The notes beneath the pieces are model-generated. The model did not search any database and was not told the origin of the DNA. It saw only the letters and a program-made list of their open reading frames with translations. This document shows positions 7,326-16,373 of a stretch of DNA of 64,000 nt, piece by piece. This DNA is from Sphingomonas sp. IC081 (lineage in GTDB: Bacteria; Pseudomonadota; Alphaproteobacteria; Sphingomonadales; Sphingomonadaceae): assembly GCF_006874585.1 (NCBI RefSeq), contig NZ_CP029761.1:693001-757000 (forward strand), given 5' to 3'. Within the stretch, counting starts at the first letter, position 1, and every line of letters begins with the position of its first letter. The position numbers were made by a program, and so were the translations under genes.

Positions 7326-7996
7326 CCCGTGTAAAGCGCGGGGAACTGGGCCTTCAGTTGGGTGAGGCGCGGCTTGTCCCAGCGCTGGATATAGCTGTTG
7401 TCGGGGTTCCTGCGCATGAAATCCTGATGCCAGGCTTCGGCGGGGTAAAATGTCCCGTCCTCGATCCTGGTGGCGATGGGGCGGGGGAAGGCACGGGCCT
7501 TGCCGAGCTGCACGATATAGGCGGCGGCCAGCTGGCGCTGCGCCGGGTTTTGCGGGAAGATCGCCGAGCGGTAGCTGGGGCCGCGGTCGGGGTACTGGCC
7601 GTTGACCTCAGTCGGGTCGTGCGCGGCGGCAAAGAAGATCTGCAGCAACTGGCCGTAGCTGATCCTTGCGGGGTCGTAGACGATGCGCACCGCCTCGGCA
7701 TGACCGCTGGTCTCGCTGGAGACAGCCGCATAGTTCGCCTTGTCGCGCGGGCCTCCGGCATAACCGGAGGTTACCGAAATTACCCCGCGGACATGCTCGA
7801 ACACGCCTTCCATGCCCCAGAAGCAGCCGCCCGCCAGAACCGCGACCTGTCGTCCCGCGGGCCGCAGTGCCTCGGCAGGAGGCGCCGGTAGCGGGGCCGC
7901 GGCCGCGGGCTCGCTACGCGGCGCTGCGAATGTCAGCGCAAGCGCGGCAAGCGGCAGGGCGATAACGGAAACGAACTGGGCAGGACGAAACGGCAT
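7322..7996 (-). CDS. msrA: Exported peptide-methionine (S)-S-oxide reductase
   Basis: Reduces methionine-S-sulfoxide in proteins. About 224 residues: a hydrophobic N-terminal signal (residues about 5-35, ending AAAAP), then the MsrA catalytic motif GGCFWGMEG, GYAGG, GHAEAVRIVYDP and YRSAIF. The catalytic Cys is in GCFWG, and the resolving cysteines often found C-terminally are absent. The ATG at 7996 has GGGAG 8 nt upstream and is preferred over 8023. The signal implies a periplasmic repair enzyme. A second, cytoplasmic MsrA lies at 54386-54931. Confidence 0.92.
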   Translation of the reverse strand: MPFRPAQFVSVIALPLAALALTFAAPRSEPAAAAPLPAPPAEALRPAGRQVAVLAGGCFWGMEGVFEHVRGVISVTSGYAGGPRDKANYAAVSSETSGHAEAVRIVYDPARISYGQLLQIFFAAAHDPTEVNGQYPDRGPSYRSAIFPQNPAQRQLAAAYIVQLGKARAFPRPIATRIEDGTFYPAEAWHQDFMRRNPDNSYIQRWDKPRLTQLKAQFPALYTG

Positions 7997-8061
7997 CGCA
8001 GCGACTCCCGGCTTCTGCGTCACCGGAATTCGCGTGGCTCGGCCATCCGGTTACAGATGGC

Positions 8062-9900
8062 CTAAAGCGTCTGGAGGATCTCCCGGCGGTCGCCGCCCTT
8101 CCAGTTCATCTCCTTCCAGTCCAGCGTCGCATCGAGCAGGGCGATGGACACCGCGCAGCGATTGGCATTGGTGCCCCGGCCCTGCATCGCGGCGGCCACC
8201 TTGGTCTGGGTGAGGCCGGTTGCCTTGATGACCCTGCGGATCAGCTCACCCGGTACCATCGCAGTGCGCTGTCGGGACTTCGCCGGCTGGATGAGCTTGT
8301 TTTCCTCGGCCATGCGCGCGGAAAAGACACGCTCGGCCTCGCGCTCGCTGGCGGAAAGCGGCAGGGCGCCGTCGAACCAGCCGGAATCGCCCAGTTGCTG
8401 GCAAGTGCTTTCGCCATGCTTCTGGGCCGCACGCAACTGGGCCAGCCGCAAGTGCATGGTCTGCTCGAACAACGGCCCGTCCAGTTCGCGGCCGTTCAGG
8501 TAGCCGCGCAGGCGCACGATCGCGACGGTCTTGTCGACGATGGTCGCGGGATCCTCGTCGGCCCGCAGCCCGCTCATCACGTTGGCGGTGAAGGTCTGCG
8601 CCAGTTCGGGCTGGGTCTTCCACAGCCAGGCCGGGTCATGACCCGGCCCGAAGGCTTCCTGGACAGAGGACTGCATCACGTTGCGGGCGGGCCCGTCCTG
8701 AGGCTCGTTTTCAGCCTCGAGCGGGGTGCTCTGCTGCGCGGGCGAGGCGGAAGGTGAGGGCGACTTGCTGTCGGCAATGGCGACGATGATGGCAAAGGCG
8801 ATGATGCCCAACAGTACCAGCAGGCCGGTGAGCATCGGATTTCCGCCTTCCCACGAGGCCACGCGTTCCGGTGCGAAGTGCGATTCCAGTTCGGGGAAAT
8901 GCTTGCGCACGCCGCGCAGCAGGGCGTCGACGTCGCCCTGCGCGGGGCTGCCGAGCATACGCAGCGGGCCTGCCTTGCCGGGGCGGACCAGTTCGTTCCA
9001 GGCCTTGTGGAACTTGTGGCCGGGCTGCAGCACGTTCTGCTGGAAGCGGTAGCCGCGCAGCCTTGCGCCGAGGAACTGCACGGCGGGGCGGGCATCGTGG
9101 GCGCTCCATTCGCGTTCCCAGCCGAAGGCCTGGTTGGCATCCTCGAGCAGCGGCGCCGAACGCGGCCAGCCCCGGGCGAGGATCTCGGCCAGCCAGTCTT
9201 CGATCTGCTGCTGGCGGGTGATATGCGCGTGGGTCGCTTCGTCGAGGATCGCACGCAAGGCGCGGGTGGCCTGGCGGGCCTCCGATTCGCTCAGCGGTTC
9301 GCCGGCATCCTCGCGCTCTGGATCGAGCAGGATGGAGAGGCGTTCGGCCGGCGTTTCGCCGGGGCGCAGGCCCAGTGCATCGTCGCCGACGAGGCTTCCC
9401 GACAGCAGCGGTGCGGTGAAGGGGTCGATGGTGGTGAGCGGGATGCCGGCGCCGCTGACGCCGCCGTGTCCGGCCTCGCGCGCGGCGGCAGCGGCCCAGG
9501 CCATGCGTTCGAGCATCGTCGAGGCATCGGGCCCGGCCGGGCGGGTGGCGAGCGATGCGGCGGGGAAGAACGGATCTTCCTGCCAGGCGCCGGGCAGCTC
9601 CGGCGCCGCAAACGTCCAGCGTGCCGGAGCGGCGGTCGCTTCGGGCGCATCGGCTGCGGCTTCCTCAATCCCGTTGTTGTCGTCGTTGCCGGCGGGTCGT
9701 GCGTCCCCATCCGGTTCAATCTCCTCCAGCGTGCGCGCCAGCCGCAAGGCGAGGTCGCGGGCCTGGCGCAGCTGCGCGAAGCCGGAAACGTCGGCATCGA
9801 CGTCCATTGCCTTCAGCTTGTCGGCATAGGCCTTGCGGATCGCGGACGTATCGGCCGTCGGTCCGATGCCGAGCAGGGACCAGGGATGGCGGCCGCTCAT
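8062..9900 (-). CDS. J-domain-like co-chaperone paired with HscC
   Basis: 612 residues. The N terminus (about 1-50: HPWSLLGIGPTADTSAIRKAYADKLK) follows the J-domain helices, but the HPD tripeptide that stimulates Hsp70 ATPase is replaced (KAMDVDAD). A long low-complexity and helical middle follows, a transmembrane segment at about 350-370 (MLTGLLVLLGIIAFAIIVAI), and a C-terminal domain of unknown fold. The 4-nt overlap with hscC upstream mirrors the Enterobacteria arrangement of hscC with djlB/djlC. It is probably a membrane-anchored partner of the HscC protein, but without HPD it may recruit or hold HscC without stimulating it. Confidence 0.75.
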   Translation of the reverse strand: MSGRHPWSLLGIGPTADTSAIRKAYADKLKAMDVDADVSGFAQLRQARDLALRLARTLEEIEPDGDARPAGNDDNNGIEEAAADAPEATAAPARWTFAAPELPGAWQEDPFFPAASLATRPAGPDASTMLERMAWAAAAAREAGHGGVSGAGIPLTTIDPFTAPLLSGSLVGDDALGLRPGETPAERLSILLDPEREDAGEPLSESEARQATRALRAILDEATHAHITRQQQIEDWLAEILARGWPRSAPLLEDANQAFGWEREWSAHDARPAVQFLGARLRGYRFQQNVLQPGHKFHKAWNELVRPGKAGPLRMLGSPAQGDVDALLRGVRKHFPELESHFAPERVASWEGGNPMLTGLLVLLGIIAFAIIVAIADSKSPSPSASPAQQSTPLEAENEPQDGPARNVMQSSVQEAFGPGHDPAWLWKTQPELAQTFTANVMSGLRADEDPATIVDKTVAIVRLRGYLNGRELDGPLFEQTMHLRLAQLRAAQKHGESTCQQLGDSGWFDGALPLSASEREAERVFSARMAEENKLIQPAKSRQRTAMVPGELIRRVIKATGLTQTKVAAAMQGRGTNANRCAVSIALLDATLDWKEMNWKGGDRREILQTL

Positions 9901-11603
9901 AACGGGGTGACGCTTTCGACTTCGTCGAGACGGCTGGCCAGCATCGCCCCGGCATCGGCGATGCGGCGCGGGTCCTGGCTGTCGAGCGCGCCGAGGAACT
10001 GGGTGATCCAGTGGCCGATTGCCTGCCGGACATCGCCGATGTGGTCCTCGTAGCAGCGTTCGGCGCGGGCGATCAGGGCGACGTTGGCGGCTTCTTCGCG
10101 TGGATGGTGCTTGAGCGCGGCCAGCGCGGCGCGGCGTTTCTCGATTTCCTTGCGGTCAGGCCGGTCTTCCTCGTCAACGATCACGAGATTGCGCGATGCG
10201 CCGTTCTCTGGAACGTGGACGTCGATCTCCAGCAGGCCGGAACTGTCGTAGGAGAAGCGCACTTCCACCGAGATCGCGCCGGCCGGACGCGGCGGCACCG
10301 GGATGCTCATGTCACCCAGCTTGACGTTGTTGCGCACTTCTCGCGCCTCGCCTTGGTAGATGCCGAATTCCAGCTTCTTCTGGTTGTCCGCCAGCGTCGA
10401 ATAGGTGTTCACGCGCGAGACCGGCACCGGTGTGTTGCGTTCGATGATCGGTGAGAACAGGCCGCGCTGGAGACCGCCGTGGCCGTCCTGTTCGGCCACT
10501 TCGATGCCCAGCGTGAAGGGGCAGACGTCGGTGATGCGGATCTCGTCGAGCGCGGCATCGCGCGCGGCAAGTCCGGCCTGGATCGTCGCCCCGAGCGCCA
10601 CCGCATGGTCGGGATGGACCGAGGAATTGGGGAAGCGTCCGAAGAGGCGGGTGATCGCGCGGCGCACCACCGGCATGCGGGTGGCACCGCCGACCAGCAC
10701 GATCTCGGACAGTTCGGCAGCGTCGATCGCGCAGTCGCGCAGGGCCCGCACCACCGGTTCGCGCAGCCGCCGCAGCAGCGGCTCGCAGGCCGTCTCGAAC
10801 GCGGCCTCGGTTACGCTGGCGGTAAGCCGGCTGTCGCCAACCACCACTGTGAATTCCGCCTCGGCAGCCGTGGTGAGTGCGCGCCGGCAGCTCTCGGCAG
10901 CGCGCTTGAGCAGGGTGTCGCGGTGGTCGGCGGGGAGGGTGGCGAGGCGTTCGTCGGGATCGAGTCGCGGCAGGACATGGGCGATCAGCGCTTCGTCGAA
11001 ATCGTCGCCGCCGAGGCGATTGTCGCCTGCCGAGGCGCGCACTTCGATGATGCCGTCGAACATCTCGACCACCGAGACGTCGAACGTTCCGCCGCCCAGG
11101 TCGAACACCAGGAACGGTTCGCGGTCACCCTTGTCCTGCAGGCCGAAGGCGAGTGCGGCGGCGGTCGGCTCGTTGATCAGGCGGCGCACGGTCAGTCCCG
11201 CCAGTTCACCGGCGCGGCGGGTGGCCTTGCGCTGGCGGTCATTGAAATAGGCAGGGACGGTGATGACCGCCTCGGTCGGCTTCTCGCCGGTCAGCGCCTC
11301 GACATCCTTGACCAGCGCTTCGAGCACCAGTGCCGAGAGATCCTCAGCGCCATAGTCCTTGCCGCCGAGGCGGGTGCTGGCGGCAGTGCCCATTCGGCGC
11401 TTGAAGCTGGTGGCGGTATCTTCGGGCGAGGTCGCCAGCCGGTCGAGCGCGGCGCGGCCGATCCACACCTGGCCGTCCCGCGCGATGCTGACGGCGGAAG
11501 GGGTCAGGAGATCGCCCAGGGCATTGGGCACCAGCTGCGCTTCGCCGTCGCGCCAGATTGCCACTGCACTGTTGGTCGTCCCGAGATCGATGCCGATCAG
11601 CAT
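9897..11603 (-). CDS. hscC: Hsp70-family chaperone HscC
   Basis: 568 residues, shorter than DnaK because the C-terminal lid is reduced. ATPase motifs are all present: GIDLGTTNSAVA at the start, VITVPAYFNDRQRKAT, NEPTAAALAFG, VFDLGGGTFDVSV and IVLVGGATRMP. A substrate-binding beta domain follows (about 365-500). The compact form and the adjacent J-like gene identify HscC rather than DnaK or HscA. Specialised HscC clients are unknown. Confidence 0.9.
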   Translation of the reverse strand: MLIGIDLGTTNSAVAIWRDGEAQLVPNALGDLLTPSAVSIARDGQVWIGRAALDRLATSPEDTATSFKRRMGTAASTRLGGKDYGAEDLSALVLEALVKDVEALTGEKPTEAVITVPAYFNDRQRKATRRAGELAGLTVRRLINEPTAAALAFGLQDKGDREPFLVFDLGGGTFDVSVVEMFDGIIEVRASAGDNRLGGDDFDEALIAHVLPRLDPDERLATLPADHRDTLLKRAAESCRRALTTAAEAEFTVVVGDSRLTASVTEAAFETACEPLLRRLREPVVRALRDCAIDAAELSEIVLVGGATRMPVVRRAITRLFGRFPNSSVHPDHAVALGATIQAGLAARDAALDEIRITDVCPFTLGIEVAEQDGHGGLQRGLFSPIIERNTPVPVSRVNTYSTLADNQKKLEFGIYQGEAREVRNNVKLGDMSIPVPPRPAGAISVEVRFSYDSSGLLEIDVHVPENGASRNLVIVDEEDRPDRKEIEKRRAALAALKHHPREEAANVALIARAERCYEDHIGDVRQAIGHWITQFLGALDSQDPRRIADAGAMLASRLDEVESVTPL

Positions 11604-11829
11604 TGCGCCTCGCCGCCAAGGTCCCGAGTCACGCTCGTCCTTCCCTCTATGTCGTCATTTCCCGGTTGCCTTGCCCGGCACGGCCGCCAAGCCGCAGCGG
11701 GGGCGCCCGCCCTCATCCGAAATGCTTAGCGGCAAGGTTGGAGGTTCGAAAGAGGCAAGTGGCGAATTCCTGCAAGCACACTGAAAAGGCGAACGAAAAT
11801 GACACATTCGACGGGTGCGTAAGCGGCTC

Positions 11830-12897
11830 TTACCCGCGCGTGCTGGCCCTGCGCACCAGTCGGGGTTCCATGACGAGGCTGTGGGCATCTTCGCCTTCGA
11901 TCCGGGCCTTGAGCCGTTCGACCATGCGCCGGGCGCCGAGCGCGATTTCCTGCCGGATGGTGGTGAGCGGCGGCATCGTCTGCGCGGCGAGCGGGAGATC
12001 GTCGAAGCCGATGATCTGGACATCGTCCGGTACGCTGCGCCCGGTTTCATGCAGCGTGCGCAGCGCCGACATGGCGATAAGGTCGGTAGCGGCGACGATC
12101 CCGTCGATGCCAAGGTCCATTTCTGCAAGCGCGGCGCGGATCTGGGGCCCCATCTCCTCGCCCGCCAGCCCAGCCGAGACATGCGATAACGGCACGCCGG
12201 CCTTCTGGGCGGCGGCGGCGGCGCCGCGAAAGCGGGTGGCGATTTCGATCCCGGAGGTGTCGCCCAGGAAGATCAATCGCCGTGCGCCAGCCTCGATCAG
12301 GTGGCTGGCGGCAAGGCGCCCGCCCGCCTCGTTGTCGGTGCCGACCACGCAGTGGGTCTGGCCCTTGCGGCAGTGCCCCCAGACCACCAGCGGGCGATAG
12401 GTGGCGGCGACCTGTTCGATCACATCGAACTGGTTCGACTGGCCGATGATGATGACCCCGTCGACCATGCCAGAACCGGTCATGCGTTCCAGCCAGTCGC
12501 TTGTCCCGTCGGGGATCGCGCGGCTCAGCATGAGGTCGTAGCCGCTTTCGGTCAGTTCGTCGGCCAGATGGCCGAGCAGGGTGAGGAAGAACGGATCGGA
12601 GATGTGCTGGCGCTTTTCATGGCCGAGCGGGATCACCACGCCGATCACGCCGGTGCGGCGCGAGCGCAGCTTGCTGGCCATCTGATTGGGGCGGAAGCCG
12701 TGCTGGCGTGCCAGCGCGCGAATTCGTTCGCGGGTTTCGACATTGACCAGCGACTTGCCGGCCAGCGCACGCGACACCGTGCCCGCGGATACGCCGGCCA
12801 GCCGCGCGATGTCGGCCAGAGTGCGCACTTCGCCCCGAGCGCCGGTTTCCGCGCGAGGTGCGTCGTTCCGACGGTCGCGATCGTTGTGTCCTGCCAT
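11830..12897 (-). CDS. LacI-family transcriptional regulator
   Basis: 355 residues: LacI HTH at about 25-75 (TLADIARLAGVSAGTVSRAL, with hinge helix NQMASKLRSRR) and a periplasmic-binding-protein-like effector domain. The chosen ATG at 12897 excludes a GC-rich open extension. It lies 71 nt downstream of the sugar transporter gene on the same strand, with the fructokinase gene divergent, so it probably represses this carbohydrate unit in response to a sugar. About 225 bp between this gene and hscC contain nothing recognisable. Confidence 0.88.
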   Translation of the reverse strand: MAGHNDRDRRNDAPRAETGARGEVRTLADIARLAGVSAGTVSRALAGKSLVNVETRERIRALARQHGFRPNQMASKLRSRRTGVIGVVIPLGHEKRQHISDPFFLTLLGHLADELTESGYDLMLSRAIPDGTSDWLERMTGSGMVDGVIIIGQSNQFDVIEQVAATYRPLVVWGHCRKGQTHCVVGTDNEAGGRLAASHLIEAGARRLIFLGDTSGIEIATRFRGAAAAAQKAGVPLSHVSAGLAGEEMGPQIRAALAEMDLGIDGIVAATDLIAMSALRTLHETGRSVPDDVQIIGFDDLPLAAQTMPPLTTIRQEIALGARRMVERLKARIEGEDAHSLVMEPRLVRRASTRG

Positions 12898-12945
12898 ATC
12901 CCCCAATTTTCCGTATAGTTCGATCTTAACAGCTTGAAACGCCGC

Positions 12946-12961
12946 CCGGAAGAACTTCCGG
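12946..12961. repeat. Palindrome between transporter and lacI genes
   Basis: CCGGAAG (12946-12952) and CTTCCGG (12955-12961) are perfectly complementary. It lies 8 nt after the transporter stop and about 50 nt before the regulator start. No T run follows. It could be an operator for the LacI protein or a weak 3' hairpin. Confidence 0.45.
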
Positions 12962-12968
12962 CGGTTGT

Positions 12969-14270
12969 TCAGGCCTGGTGTCGTTCGGCTGGATCCGGTT
13001 TCGTGCCTACGAAACGCATCGCCAGCGCCCCGGCAAGCAGGAGCAGCCCCGCCAGAACCAGCACCTTGCGAGGATCCCCGCGCAGGACCGGCTCGTAGAG
13101 CAGGGGCAGGGTCACTGTCTCCAACAGCATCGGGAGGACAATTAAAATATTGCAAAGACCCATGTAGACCCCGGTCCGCCGGGCCGGGACCGCGGCGGCC
13201 AGCAGGACGTAGTTGTTGCCCATCATGCCTGCCCAGCCCAGGCCGATACCCAGCATCGGGGCGATGAGCCACGCCGGGGAGGTGATCGCCGGCAGCGCCA
13301 GCATGCCCAATCCCGCAGCGGCCAGGCAGATGGTCTGGACGCCGCGCGCGCCGTAGCGGCCTACCGCGGGGACCATGGCCAGCGCGGCGGCGAAGGCGAC
13401 CAGATTATACAAGGCGCCGAGTTGCTGGGCGGTCATCACGGCGGCGCGGAAAGCCGGGGAATGCGCATCCGAAGTGCCGTGAAGCGCGCGCGCCAGCGCG
13501 AAGGGCACATATTGCCAGTAGGCAAACATCGCATACCATTGAAACAGCATCGCAAGCGCCAGTTGCCGCAGTGCGGGCGGCATCTCGCGCAGGGCGTCGG
13601 CGATCTCGGCCAGCAGCGGGCGCCAGGTGGCTTTCATGTCGTTCGGCGGTACCGGCGCCGGCAATTCGGGCACGCGCCATACGGAATAGAGGGCGCTCGT
13701 CAGCGAGATCAACGCGCCGAGCCCGAACGCCAGACGAACGGCGGTGGGAACGCCATTGGCATCCAGCAGTGCACGGTCGAGCAGTGCGGAAAGCAGGGAC
13801 GGGGCGAGATAGGCCAGCGTCTGGGCCAGTCCGGTAAAGGCGCTCTGGGTGAGGAAGCCGAGCGCCTGCTGTTCCGCGTCGAGCCGGTCGGCGACATAGG
13901 CGCGGTAGGGCTCCATGGTGATGTTGTTGCCGGCATCGAGCAGCCACAGCAGCCCCGCCGCCATCCATAACGCAGAGCTGTAGGGCATCGCGAAAAGGCA
14001 GGCCGAACAGATCGCCGCGCCGAGCAGGAACCAGGGTGCTCGCTTGCCGAGCGGCGAGACCGTACGGTCGCTGAGCGCGCCGACGAGCGGCTGGACAAGC
14101 AGGCCGGTTATCGGGCCCGCCAGCCATAGCAGCGGCATCGCCGCCTCGCTGGCGCCGAGATAGGCGTAGATCGGCCCGATGTTGGCCTGTTGCAGCCCGA
14201 AACTGAATTGCACGCCGAAGAAGCCCAGGTTCATTTCGAGAATGCGCAAAAGGGGAAGGCGGGGCTTCAT
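12969..14270 (-). CDS. MFS sugar transporter, SLC45/GPH-like
   Basis: 433 residues with about 12 hydrophobic segments. The motif LVGALSDRTVSPLGKRAPW after the second helix is typical of proton-coupled sucrose/maltose carriers of the SLC45-like group. The start has AGGGA upstream. It is divergent from a fructokinase gene and followed by a LacI regulator, which supports import of sucrose or a related fructose-containing sugar. No hydrolase or phosphorylase for it is in the window. Confidence 0.8.
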   Translation of the reverse strand: MKPRLPLLRILEMNLGFFGVQFSFGLQQANIGPIYAYLGASEAAMPLLWLAGPITGLLVQPLVGALSDRTVSPLGKRAPWFLLGAAICSACLFAMPYSSALWMAAGLLWLLDAGNNITMEPYRAYVADRLDAEQQALGFLTQSAFTGLAQTLAYLAPSLLSALLDRALLDANGVPTAVRLAFGLGALISLTSALYSVWRVPELPAPVPPNDMKATWRPLLAEIADALREMPPALRQLALAMLFQWYAMFAYWQYVPFALARALHGTSDAHSPAFRAAVMTAQQLGALYNLVAFAAALAMVPAVGRYGARGVQTICLAAAGLGMLALPAITSPAWLIAPMLGIGLGWAGMMGNNYVLLAAAVPARRTGVYMGLCNILIVLPMLLETVTLPLLYEPVLRGDPRKVLVLAGLLLLAGALAMRFVGTKPDPAERHQA

Positions 14271-14334
14271 CGTGCTTCCCTGCCAGAAAACCGTCAGCAG
14301 CGCGCTCCTTGCGTGCTAGGTGGAGATGCGGAAG

Positions 14335-14354
14335 AGGCGCGGTTTCACGCGCCT
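14335..14354. repeat. Inverted repeat in the transporter-kinase intergenic region
   Basis: AGGCGCG (14335-14341) and CGCGCCT (14348-14354) are perfect inverted repeats around GTTTCA, between the divergent starts at 14270 and 14405. This is a plausible LacI-family operator, though it differs from the palindrome at 12946. Confidence 0.4.
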
Positions 14355-14404
14355 GCTCGTAGGGTGGCTTGTGAGCGGGCGCGGACGCTGGCAGGAGCGC
14401 GGGC

Positions 14405-15313
14405 ATGACAGGTATCAATGCAGAGCCGGGCCGCGTGGGTCCGGTCGCCGGAATCGAACTGGGTGGCACCAAGACGGTCGTTGTGCTTGGCTGTCCCGGG
14501 GCGATCGAACGGCGGATCGAATATCCGACCACTACGCCGGAGGAGACGCTGGGCCGTGCGATCGAGACGATCCGGCCATGGTGCGAGGCGGGGCAGGTTT
14601 TTTCCTTGGGCGTCGCCAGTTTCGGGCCGATCCGCGTCACCCGCGAGGCGCGCGACTTCGGTTTCATGCTGGAAACTCCGAAGCCGGGCTGGGCGGGGAC
14701 GGATATTGCCGGCGTGCTGCAGCGTGCGCTCGGCTGTCCGGTCGGTCTCGATACCGACGTCAATGCCGCGGCGCTGGCGGAGTACCGTTTCGGCGCGGCG
14801 CGTGACTGTCCGACGGCAGCCTACATCACCGTGGGCACCGGGGTCGGCGTCGGGGTGCTGGTCAATGGCGCGCCGGTCCACGGACTGCTCCATCCCGAAG
14901 TCGGCCATGTGCGCCTGCGCCGTGCAGCGGGCGATGGGTTCGCCGGGGCCTGCCCGTTCCATGGCGACTGCATCGAAGGGCTGCTGAGCGGTCCGGCGCT
15001 GGCGGCGCGGTTCGGTCGCCATCCCGGCGCGGTTGGGCCTGACGATCCGGCATGGGCGGCCGCGGCCAGTGACCTGGCGGAGCTTCTGACCATGCTGGTG
15101 CTGACGCTTTCCGCGCAGCGCATCGTTGTCGGCGGCGGCGTGGCCAATCGCCAGCCGCATCTCCTGCCTGCGGCCCGGGCGCTGATGCCGGCGCTGCTGG
15201 GCGGTTATCTGCGCGATTGCACGGCCGAGGCGCTGGAACGGATCTGCGTGCCGCCGGCACTGGGCGACGATGCCGGGCCGATGGGCGCGCTCATCGTGGG
15301 GGCGGCAGCCTGA
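14405..15313 (+). CDS. ROK-family fructokinase
   Basis: 302 residues. ATP-binding motif GIELGGTKTVV near the N terminus, catalytic D in LDTDVNAAALAE, TVGTGVGVGVLVNG, and the ROK zinc motif HPEVGHVRLRR with CPFHGDCIEG. These are the features of the Zn-containing bacterial fructokinase branch (ScrK/GmuE-like). It phosphorylates fructose to fructose 6-phosphate, consistent with the neighbouring transporter and LacI regulator. AGGAG lies 8 nt before the ATG. A 7-bp hairpin (15313-15336) without T run follows the stop. Confidence 0.87.
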   Translation: MTGINAEPGRVGPVAGIELGGTKTVVVLGCPGAIERRIEYPTTTPEETLGRAIETIRPWCEAGQVFSLGVASFGPIRVTREARDFGFMLETPKPGWAGTDIAGVLQRALGCPVGLDTDVNAAALAEYRFGAARDCPTAAYITVGTGVGVGVLVNGAPVHGLLHPEVGHVRLRRAAGDGFAGACPFHGDCIEGLLSGPALAARFGRHPGAVGPDDPAWAAAASDLAELLTMLVLTLSAQRIVVGGGVANRQPHLLPAARALMPALLGGYLRDCTAEALERICVPPALGDDAGPMGALIVGAAA

Positions 15314-15593
15314 TTCGCCTCGGGGAAGGGGCGAATGGTGTCCAGCGGTGCCAAATATGTCCGTAACGGAGGTTGCCTGGATTTCCGCGCTGGCGGCAGC
15401 GCCATGCTGCCGTGCAGCAATCTATGCGGCGGGGCTTGGTTGGAAAGTTGGCTGTTAGCCTCAATTCGGATGAACTGTCGATTGAGTCGTTTCCACGCTT
15501 GCCGATAGCTTTTGTGCCTGAGGGCTGAAAAAGCGGAATTCCATTCAGGGATTTACTTGGCGTGTTCAGCCCGTCTTCGGCGGGGGCGGTTCG

Positions 15594-16373
15594 TTGAAAG
15601 CTGTCATTCTTGCAGGCGGACTGGGCACGCGACTGGGGGAGGAAACCGTCGTCAGGCCCAAGCCGATGGTCGAAATCGGCGGCATGCCGATCATCTGGCA
15701 CATCATGAAAATCTATTCGAGCTTCGGTGTCGATGATTTCATCATATGCCTTGGTTACAAGGGCTATGTGATCAAGGAATTTTTCGCGAATTACTTTCTT
15801 CACGCCTCGGATGTGACGATAAACCTCGCGAACAACCATGTGGCCGTGCACCGCAACTGGTGTGAGCCCTGGCGGATTACCTTGGTCGATACCGGCGCCC
15901 ATACCCAGACCGGCGGCAGGCTGCGTGCCGTGCGCCACTACCTGGAGGATGAGGAACCGTTCTGCTTCACGTATGGTGATGGTGTCTCCGATGTCGATAT
16001 CGGCGCGCTGATCGATTTTCACCGGACTCATGGACGCCGGGCCACGATCACCGCCGTGGCGCCGCCGGGACGCTTCGGTGCGCTGGAATTCGATGCTGCG
16101 CTGGGCAGTGCGCGCGTCACCGGTTTTCGCGAAAAGCCCGAAGGGGACGGCGGGCTGATCAATGGCGGCTTTTTCGTGTTGCAGCCCGAAGTGATCGACC
16201 TGATCGATGGCGAGGACACCTTGTGGGAGCGGGAGCCGCTGGAAACGCTCGCCCAGGATGGTGATCTTGCCGCCTATGTCCACCGCGGCTTCTGGCAACC
16301 GATGGATACGCTGCGCGACCGTCAGACGCTGGAGGATCACTGGCAGAAAGGTGCCCCATGGAAGCGCTGGTGA
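15594..16373 (+). CDS. rfbF: Glucose-1-phosphate cytidylyltransferase
   Basis: Makes CDP-glucose from CTP and glucose 1-phosphate, the first step to CDP-3,6-dideoxyhexoses. 259 residues with nucleotidyltransferase signature AVILAGGLGTRLGEET, PKPMVEIGG, YGDGVSDVDI and GFWQPMDTLRDR. The start is TTG at 15594, preceded by a G-rich stretch. It opens the 12-gene polysaccharide operon. About 280 bp upstream (15314-15593) is gene-free and presumably holds the promoter, but no motif can be assigned. Confidence 0.93.
   Translation: MKAVILAGGLGTRLGEETVVRPKPMVEIGGMPIIWHIMKIYSSFGVDDFIICLGYKGYVIKEFFANYFLHASDVTINLANNHVAVHRNWCEPWRITLVDTGAHTQTGGRLRAVRHYLEDEEPFCFTYGDGVSDVDIGALIDFHRTHGRRATITAVAPPGRFGALEFDAALGSARVTGFREKPEGDGGLINGGFFVLQPEVIDLIDGEDTLWEREPLETLAQDGDLAAYVHRGFWQPMDTLRDRQTLEDHWQKGAPWKRW

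Noticed and set aside
11558..12400. Plus-strand ORFs opposite hscC and the LacI gene
   Set aside because: Shadow frames; Arg/Ser/Ala-rich translations without motifs opposite well-supported genes.
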